DNA of 64,000 nucleotides from Nocardiopsis alba DSM 43377 (GTDB taxonomy: Bacteria; Actinomycetota; Actinomycetes; Streptosporangiales; Streptosporangiaceae): assembly GCF_000341225.1 (NCBI RefSeq), contig NZ_ANAC01000012.1, forward strand, positions 124,001 through 188,000, given 5' to 3'. Positions within the stretch are counted from its first letter, which is position 1, and the number at the start of each line of letters is the position of its first letter. The position numbers and the translations under genes are program-made. Below the pieces are notes generated by a model. That model saw only the letters and a program-made list of their open reading frames with translations, did no database searches and was not told the DNA's origin. Positions 32,770 through 40,302 of this stretch are shown here, one piece after another.

Positions 32770-34554
32770 GTGAACGGACTGGCCACGCAAGCGAACCCGC
32801 CCGCCACACCCGGACGCGGAGTCCACGGGGACTTCACCGTCTGGGCCCCCGAGGCCCGACGCGTACGCGTCAGAGTGGGCGGCGTCGACCACCCCATGGA
32901 ACGCGACGCTCGAGGACGGTGGCACGCCACGGTCGACGGGGCCGGGCCGGGCTCCGACTACGCCTACCTCCTCGACGAGGGGGAGCGGCCCCTGCCCGAC
33001 CCCCGGTCGCTGAGACAACCCCGCGGGGTGCACTCCGCGAGTCGCGTCTACGACCACGACGAGTTCGTCTGGGCGGACGGCCACTGGACCGGACGGCCGC
33101 TGGCCGGGGGCGTCGTCTACGAACTCCACGTGGGCACCTTCACCCCGGAGGGCACCCTCACCGCCGCCGTCGACCGGATCGACCACCTGGTCGAGCTCGG
33201 GGTCACCCATGTCGAACTCATGCCGCTCAACGCCTTCGACGGCACCCACGGCTGGGGGTACGACGGCGTCCTGTGGTCCGCGGTGCACGAACCCTACGGC
33301 GGCCCCGACGCGCTCAAGGGGTTCGTGGACACCTGCCACCGCCACGGGATCGCCGTCCTGCTCGACGTGGTCTACAACCATCTCGGCCCCTCGGGCGCCT
33401 ATCTGCCGCGCTTCGGCCCCTACTTCTCCGGCGAGAACGCCTGGGGGCCCTCGCTCAACCTGGACGGACCCCATTCCGACCCGGTCCGCGCCCTGGTGAT
33501 CGAGGGCGCTCTGGACTGGCTGCGCCACTACCACCTGGACGGTCTGCGGCTGGACGCCGTGCACGCCCTGCGCGACGACCGGGCCGTCCCGATCCTGGCC
33601 GAACTCTCCGCCGAGGTCGACGCCCTGGCCACGGGGCTCGGCCGCCCGCTGTCGCTGATCGCCGAATCCGATCGCAACGATCCGTGCACCGTCCTGCCCC
33701 GGGAGGCGGGTGGGATGGGCATGACCGCCCAGTGGTCCGACGACCTGCACCACGCCCTGCACGTCGCCCTGACCGGGGAGAAGCACGGCTACTACGCCGA
33801 CTTCGCCGGACCCCGGGTGCTCGCAGACGTCCTGCGCAGGGTGTTCCTGCACGACGGCGGGCCCTCCTCGTTCCGGGGACGTCGGCACGGGGCTCCGGTC
33901 GACACCCACCTGATCCCCGGCCACCGTTTTCTCGGCTACCTCTCCACCCACGACCAGATCGGCAATCGGGCCCGGGGAGACCGTATGGGCGAACACCTCT
34001 CGCCCGGCCTCCTGACCTGCGGCGCGGCCATCGTGTTCTGTTCCCCCTACACCCCGATGATCTTCATGGGGGAGGAGTGGGGCGCCACCACACCCTGGCC
34101 GTTCTTCGCATCCTTCACCGACCCGGACCTGGTCGAAGGGGTGCGCACGGGTCGCCGCCGCGAGTTCGCCGCCCTGGGGTGGGACGAGGAGGAGATCCCC
34201 GACCCGATGGACCCGGCCACCCGTGACGCGGCGGTCCTGGACTGGTCCGAGGCCGACCGGGAGGCGGGCCGACTGATCCTGGACACCTACCGTTCCCTGA
34301 TCGCCCTGCGGCGGGCCGAACCCGAGCTGAGCGACCCCCGCCTGGACCGCTTCCGAGTCGACGCGGACCGGGAGGGCCGGCGATTGGTCCTGACCCGTGG
34401 TTCGCTCCGGGTGGTCTGCAACCTCTCCGAGGAACAGACCGTGGTGGAGCTGGACGCCGCCCCTCGGGAACTGTTGCTGGCCAACGGGTACCCGAGGATC
34501 GACGGGGCCGCCCTGGACGTGCCGGGCGAGTTCTTCGCGATCGTGCGCGTCTGA
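32770..34554 (+). CDS. treZ: Malto-oligosyltrehalose trehalohydrolase
   Basis: TreZ cleaves trehalose from the end made by TreY. The 594-residue protein has the N-terminal E-set domain (FTVWAPEARRVRVRV), then the GH13 barrel: YELHVGTFTPEGT, GWGYDGVLWSAVHEPYGGP, VLLDVVYNHLGPSG (region I), GLRLDAVHAL with nucleophile Asp (region II), SLIAESDRND with Glu (region III) and LSTHDQIGNRARG (region IV). Ending sequence MIFMGEEWGATTPWPFF is typical. A TAGACC box lies 7 bp before the GTG, so the transcript may be leaderless. treX (debranching enzyme) is not in the window. Confidence 0.94.
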   Translation: MNGLATQANPPATPGRGVHGDFTVWAPEARRVRVRVGGVDHPMERDARGRWHATVDGAGPGSDYAYLLDEGERPLPDPRSLRQPRGVHSASRVYDHDEFVWADGHWTGRPLAGGVVYELHVGTFTPEGTLTAAVDRIDHLVELGVTHVELMPLNAFDGTHGWGYDGVLWSAVHEPYGGPDALKGFVDTCHRHGIAVLLDVVYNHLGPSGAYLPRFGPYFSGENAWGPSLNLDGPHSDPVRALVIEGALDWLRHYHLDGLRLDAVHALRDDRAVPILAELSAEVDALATGLGRPLSLIAESDRNDPCTVLPREAGGMGMTAQWSDDLHHALHVALTGEKHGYYADFAGPRVLADVLRRVFLHDGGPSSFRGRRHGAPVDTHLIPGHRFLGYLSTHDQIGNRARGDRMGEHLSPGLLTCGAAIVFCSPYTPMIFMGEEWGATTPWPFFASFTDPDLVEGVRTGRRREFAALGWDEEEIPDPMDPATRDAAVLDWSEADREAGRLILDTYRSLIALRRAEPELSDPRLDRFRVDADREGRRLVLTRGSLRVVCNLSEEQTVVELDAAPRELLLANGYPRIDGAALDVPGEFFAIVRV

Positions 34555-34555
34555 C

Positions 34556-34582
34556 CCGGGTGGGCGGGGTCCGCTCACCCGG
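34556..34582. terminator. Hairpin between treZ and the Gly-rich small gene
   Basis: Arms CCGGGTGGGCGG and CCGCTCACCCGG pair with one mismatch around a 3-nt loop, between two convergent genes. Confidence 0.5.
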
Positions 34583-34583
34583 A

Positions 34584-34910
34584 TCAGCAGCCCCCGCCCC
34601 CACCGTCTCCGCCACCTCCACCGTCACCGGCGCCTCCGTCGGAGCAGTCGGCGGAGTAATCGTCTCCGCCGATGGACCAGCCTCCTCCTCCACCACCGGC
34701 TTCGCCCCCGCTCGAGGCGAAGGCCCCGTCTCCACGGCGCGGATCCCTCCGATAACCCTCGGGGTTCTCACGAGAGGAGCCGATACCGATGATGATGAGG
34801 ACGAGGACGCTGGGAACGATGATGAGGAAGAAGATGAGGGAGGCTGTCGTAGCGTCAGAATCGCTCGCGGCGAGGGCGGTCCGGGCGAGCTCGGGGGTGT
34901 CGATCGTCAT
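34584..34910 (-). CDS. Small single-span membrane protein with Gly-rich Cys-terminal tail
   Basis: The 108-residue product has a polar N-terminus, one strongly hydrophobic segment (SLIFFLIIVPSVLVLIIIG, about residues 24-42), a basic stop-transfer stretch (RENPEGYRRDPRRG) and a tail of Gly/Ser/Asp ending in GGGGGDGGGGGC. Membrane proteins with Gly-rich tails ending in cysteine occur in actinobacteria, often next to TIGR04222-like proteins, but their role is unknown. The start overlaps the erm gene end by 56 bp in another frame, suggesting coupling to it. Glycine codons alone could bias the reading frame, so the assignment is tentative. Confidence 0.55.
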   Translation of the reverse strand: MTIDTPELARTALAASDSDATTASLIFFLIIVPSVLVLIIIGIGSSRENPEGYRRDPRRGDGAFASSGGEAGGGGGGWSIGGDDYSADCSDGGAGDGGGGGDGGGGGC

Positions 34911-35784
34911 ACCGGTGTGATCCCGCCGTGCCCACGACGGTTCGCGGCCCGCCCCGGCCCGTTCCGGTCAGGGACCGGACCAGGGCCACCCACCGGTCGG
35001 GGGCGACCAGACCCACCGGGGCGGACGGATCCACCCCCGCCTCCCGAAGGGCCGACGCGACCCGCCGCGCGGGATAGGCGCGACGCAACGACGCCGACAG
35101 GGAACCGCCCACCCCTCCGAAACCGATCTCGACCAGACGGCGGTACTCCCGCAGGTCCTCCCTGGGCAGCAGCGGCTCCTCCCTGCGGCGCAGCACGAGC
35201 ACACCGGCGTCCACGCGTGGCACCGGCCGGAACCTCTCCCGGCCGATCCTGCCTTCCAGGGACCACGACCACTCGGGCCAGGCCAGCACGGTCAGAAGGG
35301 TCCACCGGCCGTACGCCCCGGTGCGTTTGCGCGCGTACTCCCACTGGGTGATGAACGTGGCCGAGGTCAGACCGGGCGCGTTCAGGCACCAGCGGACGAT
35401 GTCGGCGGTACGGGAGTAGGGGATGTTGCCGACCACCGAGAAGGGGGAGCGGGGCGGGCGCGCCCGGGTGAAGTCCCCGCGTACGATCCGGACGTCTGGG
35501 GCGCGCTCCCGGTAGCGCTCGGTCAGCCGGGCGGCCAGGGTCGGGTCGATCTCGTAGGCGATCACCCGACCCGCCTCACGCACGAGGAAACGGGTCAGCG
35601 CGCCGTCTCCGGGGCCCACCTCCACGACGGTGGAGTCGGGGGCCGGTCGGGCGATGCGCACCACCCGGCGGGCGGTGGCCGGATCGGTGAGGAAGTTCTG
35701 GGACAGTCGCCGCCGATCGTCGTTCGAGCGACGCGGACGACGAGGATCGTGGGAGTGGTGGGCTCGACGAGGGGAGCGTGCCAT
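34855..35784 (-). CDS. Erm-type 23S rRNA (adenine-N6)-methyltransferase
   Basis: This 309-residue protein is an ErmE-like rRNA methyltransferase, which dimethylates A2058 and gives resistance to macrolides, lincosamides and streptogramin B. It has RRRLSQNFLTDPATARRVV, the SAM-binding VVEVGPGDGALTRFL, VIAYEIDPTLAARL, the catalytic NIPYS motif (VVGNIPYSRTADIV) and the C-terminal PVPRVDAGVLVLRRR. The N-terminal 25 residues are basic. A structured leader with a candidate leader peptide precedes it. Whether it acts as resistance or as ordinary rRNA modification is not shown by sequence. Confidence 0.9.
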   Translation of the reverse strand: MARSPRRAHHSHDPRRPRRSNDDRRRLSQNFLTDPATARRVVRIARPAPDSTVVEVGPGDGALTRFLVREAGRVIAYEIDPTLAARLTERYRERAPDVRIVRGDFTRARPPRSPFSVVGNIPYSRTADIVRWCLNAPGLTSATFITQWEYARKRTGAYGRWTLLTVLAWPEWSWSLEGRIGRERFRPVPRVDAGVLVLRRREEPLLPREDLREYRRLVEIGFGGVGGSLSASLRRAYPARRVASALREAGVDPSAPVGLVAPDRWVALVRSLTGTGRGGPRTVVGTAGSHRYDDRHPRARPDRPRRERF

Positions 35785-35798
35785 GCGCGGTCCGTTCC

Positions 35799-35895
35799 GC
35801 CACCGTGGTCGGTGGCCGACGAGGACGACGGCACGACGGAACCCACGCCCGGCACGGGCGTGTCACAGGATCTGTACGGGGTCCACCGGCCGTAC
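35799..35895 (-). promoter_or_regulatory. Leader hairpins before the erm start codon
   Basis: Three stems can form in the mRNA: GTACGG/CCGTAC (35895-35874), a perfect 8-bp stem CACGCCCG/CGGGCGTG with a 3-nt loop (35862-35844) and a perfect 7-bp stem GCCACCG/CGGTGGC with a 4-nt loop (35816-35799). GTTCCG (35842-35837) can also pair with CGGAAC (35799-35794), enclosing the third stem. The last stem ends 15 nt before the ATG and covers the purine-rich GGTGGC that would act in ribosome binding. This is what an attenuator looks like. Confidence 0.55.
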
Positions 35896-36028
35896 GTCCG
35901 AAGAGAAGAGGGACGTCGGCTGGGCCTGGACCGGCGCATGGTCGTATCGAGACAGGGGACCCCCTTGGCACCGCCGACGTCGCGCACGATGAGAACGCGG
36001 AAACGGCGGTGCCCTCAGAGGGGTCCGA

Positions 36029-36118
36029 TCACCGGTCCGGCAGAGCGGACCGGAGCCGTGCGTGGGCGACCGCGGGCCAGGCCTGCGCGCCCCTGAAGAT
36101 CGCTTGGAATGCTCCCAT
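36029..36118 (-). CDS. Candidate Erm leader peptide (29 residues)
   Basis: A short frame starting at ATG 36118 encodes MGAFQAIFRGAQAW and 15 further residues. A promoter with TTGCCC (36155-36150), an 18-bp spacer and TAGGGT (36131-36126) places the start of transcription at about this ATG; an upstream ATG at 36124 is in frame. Short hydrophobic leader peptides before erm genes cause drug-induced ribosome stalling. The erm ATG is 334 nt downstream, longer than most known leaders. The peptide matches no known leader exactly. Confidence 0.45.
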   Translation of the reverse strand: MGAFQAIFRGAQAWPAVAHARLRSALPDR

Positions 36119-36125
36119 GGACATC

Positions 36126-36155
36126 ACCCTAGAGGCGACGGCGAAGAGAGGGCAA
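36126..36155 (-). promoter_or_regulatory. Promoter of the erm leader transcript
   Basis: TTGCCC (36155-36150) and TAGGGT (36131-36126) are spaced by 18 bp. The A-run AAAA just upstream of the -35 box is a feature of WhiB7-dependent promoters, but it is separated from it by CCCG. Confidence 0.45.
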
Positions 36156-36229
36156 CGGGTTTTCCGGCGCCCCGGGGCGAGGGGAAAAGGGGTGGCGTCG
36201 ACCGTCGTGACCCGGGGATACTCGCCCCC

Positions 36230-36931
36230 ATGGCCGATTTCTCGCTCTTCGATACCCGCGACTACCGGACCGTCGACGTGGCCACCGGATACGACGGTTG
36301 GTCGGCGACCTACGAGGACTCCGTCCCCGACGCCATGGACCTGGCGCTGCTCGACGGGCTCGCCGTTCCCGACTGGGGCGGGGTGGAGCGCGCCGCCGAC
36401 CTGGGCTGCGGGACCGGCAGGACCGGGACCTGGCTGCGCGAACACGGTGTGGGGCACGTGGACGGGGTGGACCTGAGCACCGGGATGCTCGCCCTGGCCG
36501 AGAAACGTGGAGCCCACGACTCCCTCACCCGGGGGGACGTGCGCTCCACCGGGCTGCCGGAGGAGGGGTACGACCTGGTGATCTCCTCGCTCATCGACGA
36601 GCACCTGCCCGACCTCGACCCGTACTACGCCGAGGCCCGCAGACTCACCGCGCCCGGCGGACACTGCGTCCTGGTCGCCTACCACCCGCAGTTCATGATG
36701 GTCTCCGGCATGCCCACCCACTTCACCGACGACTCCGGCGAGGACGTCGCCATCGCCACCCACGTCCACCTGATCGGCGACCACGTACGCGCGGCCCTGG
36801 CCCACGGGTGGCGTCTGGAGGAGATGTCGGAGGCGGTCGTGGACGACGCGTGGGTGAGCGTCAAACCCAAGTGGGAGAGGTTTCGCGGCCATCCCGTCTC
36901 CATGGCCCTGGTCTGGTCCCGGGCCGACTGA
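36230..36931 (+). CDS. Class I SAM-dependent methyltransferase
   Basis: This 233-residue protein has the UbiE/small-molecule methyltransferase pattern: YDGWSATYEDSVPD, the SAM-binding AADLGCGTGRTGTWL, GVDLSTGML, and YDLVISSLIDEHLPDLDPYY (motif II-III). Substrate unknown; sequence style is like methyltransferases acting on small hydroxy compounds. A GATACT box 7 bp before the ATG suggests a leaderless transcript divergent from the erm leader. It ends at a strong terminator. Confidence 0.85.
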   Translation: MADFSLFDTRDYRTVDVATGYDGWSATYEDSVPDAMDLALLDGLAVPDWGGVERAADLGCGTGRTGTWLREHGVGHVDGVDLSTGMLALAEKRGAHDSLTRGDVRSTGLPEEGYDLVISSLIDEHLPDLDPYYAEARRLTAPGGHCVLVAYHPQFMMVSGMPTHFTDDSGEDVAIATHVHLIGDHVRAALAHGWRLEEMSEAVVDDAWVSVKPKWERFRGHPVSMALVWSRAD

Positions 36932-36957
36932 ACCCCGACCGCTCCGAGCCGGAACGC

Positions 36958-36993
36958 GGCCGCCCGACCGCCGGGATCGACGGTCGGGCGGCC
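36958..36993. terminator. Strong hairpin between convergent genes
   Basis: Perfect 13-bp arms GGCCGCCCGACCG and CGGTCGGGCGGCC with a 10-nt loop between the methyltransferase and the zinc-ribbon gene. Confidence 0.65.
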
Positions 36994-37024
36994 GGGCCGA
37001 TCGAGCGGGGGCGCCCCCGCCCCC

Positions 37025-38119
37025 TCAGCCCTGAAGGTAGATGTAGACGAGCAGCGCCACCACGGCCAGCATCGCCAGGACGGCGAAGGCGATCTTGACC
37101 GCGGAGTAGGGGCGTTCGCCCTGGACCTCGCCGGTCTGCCCGTTGATGACCATCTGGTAGCTCTTACCGCCGTGCAGATAGGCCCCGGCCCACACCGGCA
37201 ACAGCATGAGCTTGCCGGTGACGTCGGAGTAACGGGTGGAGACCGAGTGCACCCGCTGCTCGTCCCCTCCGATGTCGCGACGGCAGTCCTTGTCGATCTG
37301 CTTCGCCATGATGCCCTTGGCCCGGTCCAGCCCCTCCTCGGGCTCCATGTCGTAGCGCAGGGCCTCGTGCCCGGCCAGGTAGGCGTGGGTGAAGGGACGC
37401 GCCTGTTTCAGGTCCCACGGCTCCAAGGCGGTCACGCGTTCGGGGGAGAGCCTGGTGGTGGCGTTCACCAGCACGTCGTCGAAGTCCCGGGAGACCCGGC
37501 CGCTCGCCGGATACCACCGGGTCTTGCGCACCTGCCGGGTCTTGGTGACCGTCTTGCCGTTCTCCTGGGTCGTGTAGGTCTCGGTGACGTAGTAGTACTC
37601 CCCGCGTTGGCCCTTGTAGTCCGACGCGGTCGCCGCGTCGAAGGTCCAGTGCGGCAGATAGGTGCTCTTGAGCCGCTCGGCCTCGCCCACCTTCTTGAGA
37701 CTGTTGGGGGCGAACCATCGTGTCCTCGTCCACGAGGCCAGCGCACCTCGGGCACCGGAGCGGTCCACCGCGAAGGGCAGCACCGCCTCGGGGGGTACGA
37801 CGTCCTCGGAAGCCGGGTCGATGACCAGAGGAGAGGCGCAGAACTGGCAGTTGTGGGCGAGCTGGTCGCTCTGTAGATGCGCCCCACAGCCCTGGCAGAC
37901 GAGCTCGTGCGGCACCAGGTCGGCCATCGGGGTACGCCGGAAGAGGTCCTGGACCTTGTGCTCCCGGATCCGCCGCTCGGGGGCGGCCACCTCGTCGGTG
38001 TGCCCGCAGTAGGGGCAGAGCATCCTCTCGGTGCCGGGGGCGAACTCCAGTCTCGCCCCGCATCCTCCACAGGGGAAGACACGAGGGCCCTCCGGTGGCG
38101 TGGTCGTGTTCTCGGTCAT
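37025..38119 (-). CDS. Zinc-ribbon membrane protein, YdjG-like
   Basis: The 364-residue product has two zinc ribbons: FPCGGCGARLEFAPG ... MLCPYCGH (residues about 16-40) and LVCQGCGAHL ... NCQFCASPL (about 74-100). A central alpha/beta region follows (LKSTYLPHWTFDAATASDY, then repeated aromatic residues), then a single membrane helix at the very C-terminus (IAFAVLAMLAVVALLVYIYL). This is the layout of Bacillus subtilis YdjG, which works with SPFH protein YdjI. Here it is directly downstream of an SPFH gene with 36 bp between them, so a shared function is likely. The genes' Bacillus counterparts handle membrane stress. Confidence 0.75.
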   Translation of the reverse strand: MTENTTTPPEGPRVFPCGGCGARLEFAPGTERMLCPYCGHTDEVAAPERRIREHKVQDLFRRTPMADLVPHELVCQGCGAHLQSDQLAHNCQFCASPLVIDPASEDVVPPEAVLPFAVDRSGARGALASWTRTRWFAPNSLKKVGEAERLKSTYLPHWTFDAATASDYKGQRGEYYYVTETYTTQENGKTVTKTRQVRKTRWYPASGRVSRDFDDVLVNATTRLSPERVTALEPWDLKQARPFTHAYLAGHEALRYDMEPEEGLDRAKGIMAKQIDKDCRRDIGGDEQRVHSVSTRYSDVTGKLMLLPVWAGAYLHGGKSYQMVINGQTGEVQGERPYSAVKIAFAVLAMLAVVALLVYIYLQG

Positions 38120-38155
38120 GGTGGTCCTCGGGGGGATCGTTCGAAGCGGCGAGGG

Positions 38156-39298
38156 TCAGGCGGGGGGCATGGGCGGAGGGGTGTGCGCGAAGAGATCCGC
38201 CAGCTCGGGCACCTCTCCCGCCGGGGCCCACTGGGGCATGCCGTTCCGCCAGACCAGGCTCTGTCGGGTCAGGGTGCCTTCGGAGGCCAGCCGGACCAGG
38301 CCGCCTCGGTCGAGGGGCCCCTGCTGCTGTCCGTTCACACCGACGTGCCACTGCTCCTGCGGGGGCAGGGGAGGCGGCGCGGCCGCGGCCGGCGGCTGCT
38401 GCTGTGCGGGGGCGGGCTGCTGCGGAGCAGCTCCGGGGACCTGGTTCTGCTGCGCCATCTGCTGGGCCATGCCCAGGCCCATCCCCATCCCCATGGCCTC
38501 GCCCATGCCGCCGCCCTCGGTCCCGGCGGCCTTCTCCATGGCGTTGGCGGCCTGGAACCTGCCGTAGCGGTCCATGTCGCCGATGATGCCCATCTGGGTG
38601 CGCTTGTCCAGCGCCTTCTCCACCTCGGGGGGAAGGGAGATGTTCTCGATGTTGAAGTTCGGGATCTCCAGGCCGACCGAGGCCATGTCCCGGCTGAGCC
38701 GGCCCGCGAGGTCACGGCCGAGATCGTCCTGGTGGCTCGCCAGGTCGAGCACCGGGATGTCCTTGGCAGCCGTGGCCAGGGCGTTCCCCAGCCGGCTGAC
38801 GACCATCTGCCGGAGGTAGTTCTCCACCTCCTCGGTGCGGAACTGCGGGTCGGTGCCCACCAGTTCGGTGAGGAACAGCGGCGGGTCCACCACCCGGGCG
38901 CTGAAACCACCGAAGGCGCGCACCCGCACGGCGCCGAACTCGGGGTCGCGCAGCATCACCGGGTTCTTGGTGCCCCACTTGAAGTCGGTGAACTGCCGAA
39001 CGTTGACGAAGTACACCTCGGCCTTGAAGGGCGAGGAGAAACCGTGCTTCCACCCCTTGAGGGTGCTCAGGATGGGGATGTTCTTGGTCTCCAGGGTGTA
39101 CGTGCCCGGAGCGAAGACGTCGGCGATGCGCCCCTCGTTGACGAAGACGGTGATCTGCGACTCGCGCACGACCAGCTTCGCGCCCATCTTGATCTCGTTG
39201 TCGTAGCGGGGGAAACGCCAGACGATGGTGTCCCGACTGTCGTCGGTCCACTCGATGATGTCGATGAGCTCGCCTTTGAGCGCGTCGAAGAAACTCAA
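38156..39298 (-). CDS. SPFH-domain protein with C-terminal GYF_2 domain, YdjI-like
   Basis: The 380-residue product begins MSFFDALKGELIDIIEW and has an SPFH core (about residues 20-250) of the YdjI/'virion core protein' type. A Met/Gly/Gln/Pro-rich linker follows (about 265-325). The C-terminal GYF_2 module is WHVGVNGQQQGPLDRGGL ... VWRNGMPQW, which usually binds peptide ligands. There is no transmembrane helix, so membrane attachment would need a partner such as the adjacent zinc-ribbon protein. SPFH proteins form large ring-like assemblies. The gene pair resembles the PspA-linked ydjGHI module, but no PspA gene is nearby. Confidence 0.82.
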   Translation of the reverse strand: MSFFDALKGELIDIIEWTDDSRDTIVWRFPRYDNEIKMGAKLVVRESQITVFVNEGRIADVFAPGTYTLETKNIPILSTLKGWKHGFSSPFKAEVYFVNVRQFTDFKWGTKNPVMLRDPEFGAVRVRAFGGFSARVVDPPLFLTELVGTDPQFRTEEVENYLRQMVVSRLGNALATAAKDIPVLDLASHQDDLGRDLAGRLSRDMASVGLEIPNFNIENISLPPEVEKALDKRTQMGIIGDMDRYGRFQAANAMEKAAGTEGGGMGEAMGMGMGLGMAQQMAQQNQVPGAAPQQPAPAQQQPPAAAAPPPLPPQEQWHVGVNGQQQGPLDRGGLVRLASEGTLTRQSLVWRNGMPQWAPAGEVPELADLFAHTPPPMPPA

Positions 39299-39429
39299 GT
39301 TCTACTCCCAATGTGTCGATACCGCCTTGTCATTCGACGTGGCGGAGCCGGGACCTGTTGCCCTTCGCGGATAACGAAGCGGATAACGAATGGGCCGACG
39401 GGTCTGGTGTGCGTCTCGCCCCGCGGCGG

Positions 39430-40242
39430 TCAGGGAGCGTCGGTGAGCGTCCGGATCCAGGCCTCCCGGTGGCGGGCGATGTGGTCGGCGGCGGCGCCCC
39501 AATGGTCGGTGTGCCCCTCGGCGTGCAGTCGTGCCCAGGGCATACGTCCGGTCCGGGCACCCTCCTCCAGTACGTCGAACATGGCGCGCACCCGGCGCAG
39601 GGCGGCGTCGGGCAGCTCCCGCCGTTGCCGAACGTCGCAGCCGTACCCCTCGGCCAGGGCGCGGAGCCGCCGCCCGTCGATCCCGGGGTCGCCGCCCGCG
39701 TGCAAGGGGACGAACCCATGGGCGGCGTACCCCAGGTCCCCCATCCGGCTTCCGGGCGCGGCGCCGTCCCAGTCGATGAGGCACCAGGGCTCCTCATCGC
39801 CGTCTCGGGGTGTCTCGGAACGGACCAGGTTCCACGGGGCGAGGTCGTTGTGGCAGACGACCTCGGGCTTCTCCGGCGGGAAGAGCGGATCCCACACCGG
39901 TTCTCGCGGGGGCCGGAAGTCGAGGGTGAGGTCGTGCAGCCGCCGGATCATCGCGCCCAGACGGTGGAGCTCCTCCTCGGTCATCGGGGCGGCCCGATCG
40001 GCCATGACGCCGGGCACGAACTCCAGGCTCTGCCGCCCCAGGGCATCGCGCCCATAGGCCTCGGGCACCTCGGCGCGGCCGTGTCGGCGCAGGTGACGCA
40101 GGAGTTCGGCCACGGTGGAGGAGGAGCGCAGCCAGGGCTTGCGCACGGTGCGCCCCACGCGCAGCACGGTCTCGGAGACGTTGCCGCCCTCCAGGACCTC
40201 GACGTCGTTCTCAGGGGAGGGAAGACCCTCGAATGGACTCAT
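39430..40242 (-). CDS. Aminoglycoside phosphotransferase (APH)-fold kinase
   Basis: The 270-residue product shows the APH/choline kinase fold: catalytic loop VVCHNDLAPWNLV with the Asp base, and WCLIDWDGAAPGSRMGDL with the metal-binding Asp. The N-terminal lobe is short and has GGNVSETVLRVGRTVRKP. Such proteins phosphorylate antibiotics or small metabolites; this one is of the short 'phosphotransferase enzyme family' and should not be taken as an aminoglycoside resistance gene. I chose ATG 40242, with GAGG about 8 bp upstream. 131 bp of non-coding DNA separate it from the SPFH gene. Confidence 0.83.
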   Translation of the reverse strand: MSPFEGLPSPENDVEVLEGGNVSETVLRVGRTVRKPWLRSSSTVAELLRHLRRHGRAEVPEAYGRDALGRQSLEFVPGVMADRAAPMTEEELHRLGAMIRRLHDLTLDFRPPREPVWDPLFPPEKPEVVCHNDLAPWNLVRSETPRDGDEEPWCLIDWDGAAPGSRMGDLGYAAHGFVPLHAGGDPGIDGRRLRALAEGYGCDVRQRRELPDAALRRVRAMFDVLEEGARTGRMPWARLHAEGHTDHWGAAADHIARHREAWIRTLTDAP

Positions 40243-40302
40243 AGGACCCATCCTCGGTGGCGGACCGGCCCCGGGCCATCGGATTTCCCCGGATCAGGCC
40301 CC

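Noticed and set aside
35595-35987. Minus-strand frame overlapping the erm leader as a larger leader protein
   Set aside because: It runs into the erm gene out of frame and is Arg/Pro/Ser-rich with no start signal; the 29-codon frame with a promoter is the better candidate.
39430-40242. Aminoglycoside resistance phosphotransferase
   Set aside because: Only the general APH fold is supported; the substrate-specific features of resistance enzymes are not recognisable.
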